From Dehalococcoidia bacterium (GTDB lineage Bacteria; Chloroflexota; Dehalococcoidia; UBA3495), in contig JAPKDE010000114.1 of assembly GCA_028822675.1 (NCBI GenBank), positions 1 to 7,892 of the forward strand: 7,892 nt of DNA, given 5' to 3'. Position numbers and translations under genes: made by a program. The notes below the pieces were generated by a model. That model saw nothing but the letters and a program-made list of their open reading frames with translations. It was not told where the DNA came from and did not search any database. Below, in pieces: positions 6,125-7,892 of this stretch (the first letter of the stretch is position 1; the number at the start of each line of letters is the position of its first letter).

Positions 6125-7892
6125 ATGACCATAATAACCCTGGCATCTGGAAAGTCGGTGGAGATCGACGACGCCCTATATAACTTCGTCAGGGACGAGC
6201 TTGTTTCAGGCACGGGAAAGACGGCGGATGAAGTGTTCGGCATACTTGGGGATCTGGTGCAGAAATTTGGCCCCCGAAATTTGGAACTCTTAGAAAAGCG
6301 CACTTCCAAGCAGTCCAAAATAGATGAGTACTACCTGGCCAAGCGAAAGGCTGGTTGGGAGCCGACACTTGATTCAGCCGCCCAAGACGCGTCAGACCTG
6401 GGGCAGTTTCTGGTAGCCGAAGGTTATCTGGACGCAGAGCCAGGCCAGGGCAGCGCCACTGACTTCAGTATGACCACTCCGGAACTTGATTTGGAAATGT
6501 CTCAGAACGGCCCGGAACTGGTTACTCCAGTGAACATTGCCAGTATGGCGGTCGGCGGGGCCAACGCCAGATGGGGCAGCCTCTATGATGCCTACTTTCT
6601 CAGTGATATAAATCCGGAGATTGACCGCGAGTCGAGCCGGGACGAACGCCTGCAAATGGTGGTAGACCGGACCAATGAATACCTCAGTTCAGATGTGGCC
6701 CAGTGGGAAAAAGGCTTTGGGTTCAACGATTTTGTTTCCTATTTTGTTAGCCCCGGTTCCGCCGGGAAACAGGCACTCCAGGCCCGTACAAACGACGGCA
6801 CGGTGGTTGGTTTGCAAGATCCTGCCAAGTTCATCGGGTTCAATCAAGACGGCGATCAGCTGACCGAATTCTTCCTTGACGACAATAATCTCAAGATTCA
6901 GTTCCAGCTTTATGAAGGTGGAACGGTCAATAAAGAAAACGGGCAATTCAGAGATTTGATCGTTGAATCAGCGGTGACCAACATCGTCGACTTCGAAGAT
7001 GCAGTTGCCATCGTCGATGGCGAGGACATGGTCCAGGCATTGCGGAATTACCTGGGGCTGATTCGCGGCGATATCCAGGCACAGAGTTCCCGCGGCGCGT
7101 TGAAAATGATGAACTCAGACATCAATTTCATTGGAGTTGACGGCACGCCTCAGACCGCCAAAGGCACCAGCTTGATGTCTGTTCGCAATGTATCGCTGCA
7201 TATGTATACCGACATGGTGAAGGTGGACGGGCAAGACGTTTCCGAGAGGATTCTTGGCGTTCTGCTGACCACTTTGATCGCCACCATTCATGACAAAGGG
7301 TCAACCGGTTCCCTTGATTCCGACGACGTCCCAACAAGGGGGCCCAACAGCAAAAAAGAGTTTGTCTACCAGGTTACGCCCAAGTTGCAGACGTCAGAAG
7401 AAGTGACCGAGCAGGTCCGCTTCTTTGAGGCAGTGGAAGAAAGCCTGAGCTTGGCCAAAAACACCATTCTCCTGGGAATAATGAATGAAGAACTTGGGAT
7501 GACGCTGCAGCTAGCAGAATCACTCAAGGCTGCGCAGAGCCGGGTGTTTTTCACCAATACTGGCTTCCTGGACCGCACCGGCTCTCAGATACGGGTGCAG
7601 ACTCACGCGGGGCCTGTTGATTTGCGAGACGATCTCACAGCGTCCGTTTTCAACACCAGCTACGAACTGCACAACGTAGATGTGAGCCTCCGGGCTGGCG
7701 TCCACACCCAGGGAAAGATTGGCAAAGGGATGCAGGTCAAGAACCGGGCCATGGTTGAAATGATGGAGAACAAGATCAACCATCCCAAGAGTGGTGGCAA
7801 TACCGCCTGGGTGCCCGCGCCAAACCCCAGCCATCTACATTCCATGCACTATCACATGATTGATGTTGACCAGGTGCAAAGAGTGATGGAAG
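6125..7892 (+). CDS. glcB: Malate synthase G-like protein, C-terminus beyond the window
   Basis: The frame is open from ATG 6125 (CGGAG at 6114-6118, 6 nt upstream) to the right edge: 589 codons of an enzyme usually about 720 residues long. Malate synthase condenses glyoxylate and acetyl-CoA to malate in the glyoxylate bypass or glycolate use. Matches to the G isoform are ANARWGSLYDA (146-156), FEDAVAIVDGED (290-301), SVRNV (352-356) with Arg354 at the E. coli Arg338 position, GIMNEE (451-456), TNTGFLDRTG (477-486), KIGKGMQ and the NTAWVPAP block near 571-578. Glu455 and Asp483 are 28 apart, as are the Mg ligands Glu427 and Asp455 of E. coli. The catalytic Asp (E. coli 631) and the CoA-side cysteine lie past the edge. 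Oddities: the usual DEERRTSLNL block reads NEELGMTLQL, and NVGHLM reads NVSLHM, so this is a diverged member. The gene symbol rests on family membership, and activity is likely but not certain. Confidence 0.9.
   Translation, partial: MTIITLASGKSVEIDDALYNFVRDELVSGTGKTADEVFGILGDLVQKFGPRNLELLEKRTSKQSKIDEYYLAKRKAGWEPTLDSAAQDASDLGQFLVAEGYLDAEPGQGSATDFSMTTPELDLEMSQNGPELVTPVNIASMAVGGANARWGSLYDAYFLSDINPEIDRESSRDERLQMVVDRTNEYLSSDVAQWEKGFGFNDFVSYFVSPGSAGKQALQARTNDGTVVGLQDPAKFIGFNQDGDQLTEFFLDDNNLKIQFQLYEGGTVNKENGQFRDLIVESAVTNIVDFEDAVAIVDGEDMVQALRNYLGLIRGDIQAQSSRGALKMMNSDINFIGVDGTPQTAKGTSLMSVRNVSLHMYTDMVKVDGQDVSERILGVLLTTLIATIHDKGSTGSLDSDDVPTRGPNSKKEFVYQVTPKLQTSEEVTEQVRFFEAVEESLSLAKNTILLGIMNEELGMTLQLAESLKAAQSRVFFTNTGFLDRTGSQIRVQTHAGPVDLRDDLTASVFNTSYELHNVDVSLRAGVHTQGKIGKGMQVKNRAMVEMMENKINHPKSGGNTAWVPAPNPSHLHSMHYHMIDVDQVQRVME

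Noticed and set aside
1..7892. tRNA, rRNA, CRISPR array, insertion sequence or prophage
   Set aside because: I saw no cloverleaf-like sequence, no spaced direct repeats, no transposase or integrase motifs and no terminal inverted repeats. All sizeable coding space is explained by the seven genes.

Overview
The window reads as ordinary bacterial chromosome of medium GC, with seven protein genes packed on both strands and no RNA genes, mobile elements or CRISPR arrays that I can see. The mix (a DAQVHLW-type amidohydrolase, an OmpR-like regulator with a degenerate receiver, a DUF1445/DUF4392 pair, archaeal/bacterial-type SerC and a divergent malate synthase G) suggests a Chloroflexota lineage such as marine SAR202/Dehalococcoidia. 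That assignment is inference from gene content only; there is no marker gene here.

Left part (1-2163, all minus strand): the N-terminal part of an amidohydrolase-2 family protein runs off the left edge. Upstream of it is an exported, cysteine-free protein of unknown function. Its reading frame breaks at a G4/C4 run at 678-681; restoring one base gives a coherent C-terminus ending at 505, followed by a strong intrinsic terminator at 437-473.

Middle (2164-4740): two minus-strand genes, DUF1445 then DUF4392, form a short operon. These are the two domains that are fused in the animal mitochondrial D-glutamate cyclase (DGLUCY), in the same order, so the operon probably encodes a split D-glutamate cyclase system making 5-oxo-D-proline. 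It has a near-consensus promoter (TTGACG-17-TATCAT) and a perfect 7-bp dyad in its leader. Divergently transcribed from it is a PhoB/OmpR-type regulator that keeps Asp51 but has lost the acidic pocket and the lysine of a working receiver. It is a candidate regulator of the operon.

Right part (4741-7892, plus strand): serC (phosphoserine aminotransferase) is followed 48 bp later by a malate synthase G-like gene that has no stop before the window ends, so its C-terminal catalytic region is missing here. The pair may link serine/glycine metabolism and glyoxylate assimilation, but co-transcription is only inferred from spacing and strand.
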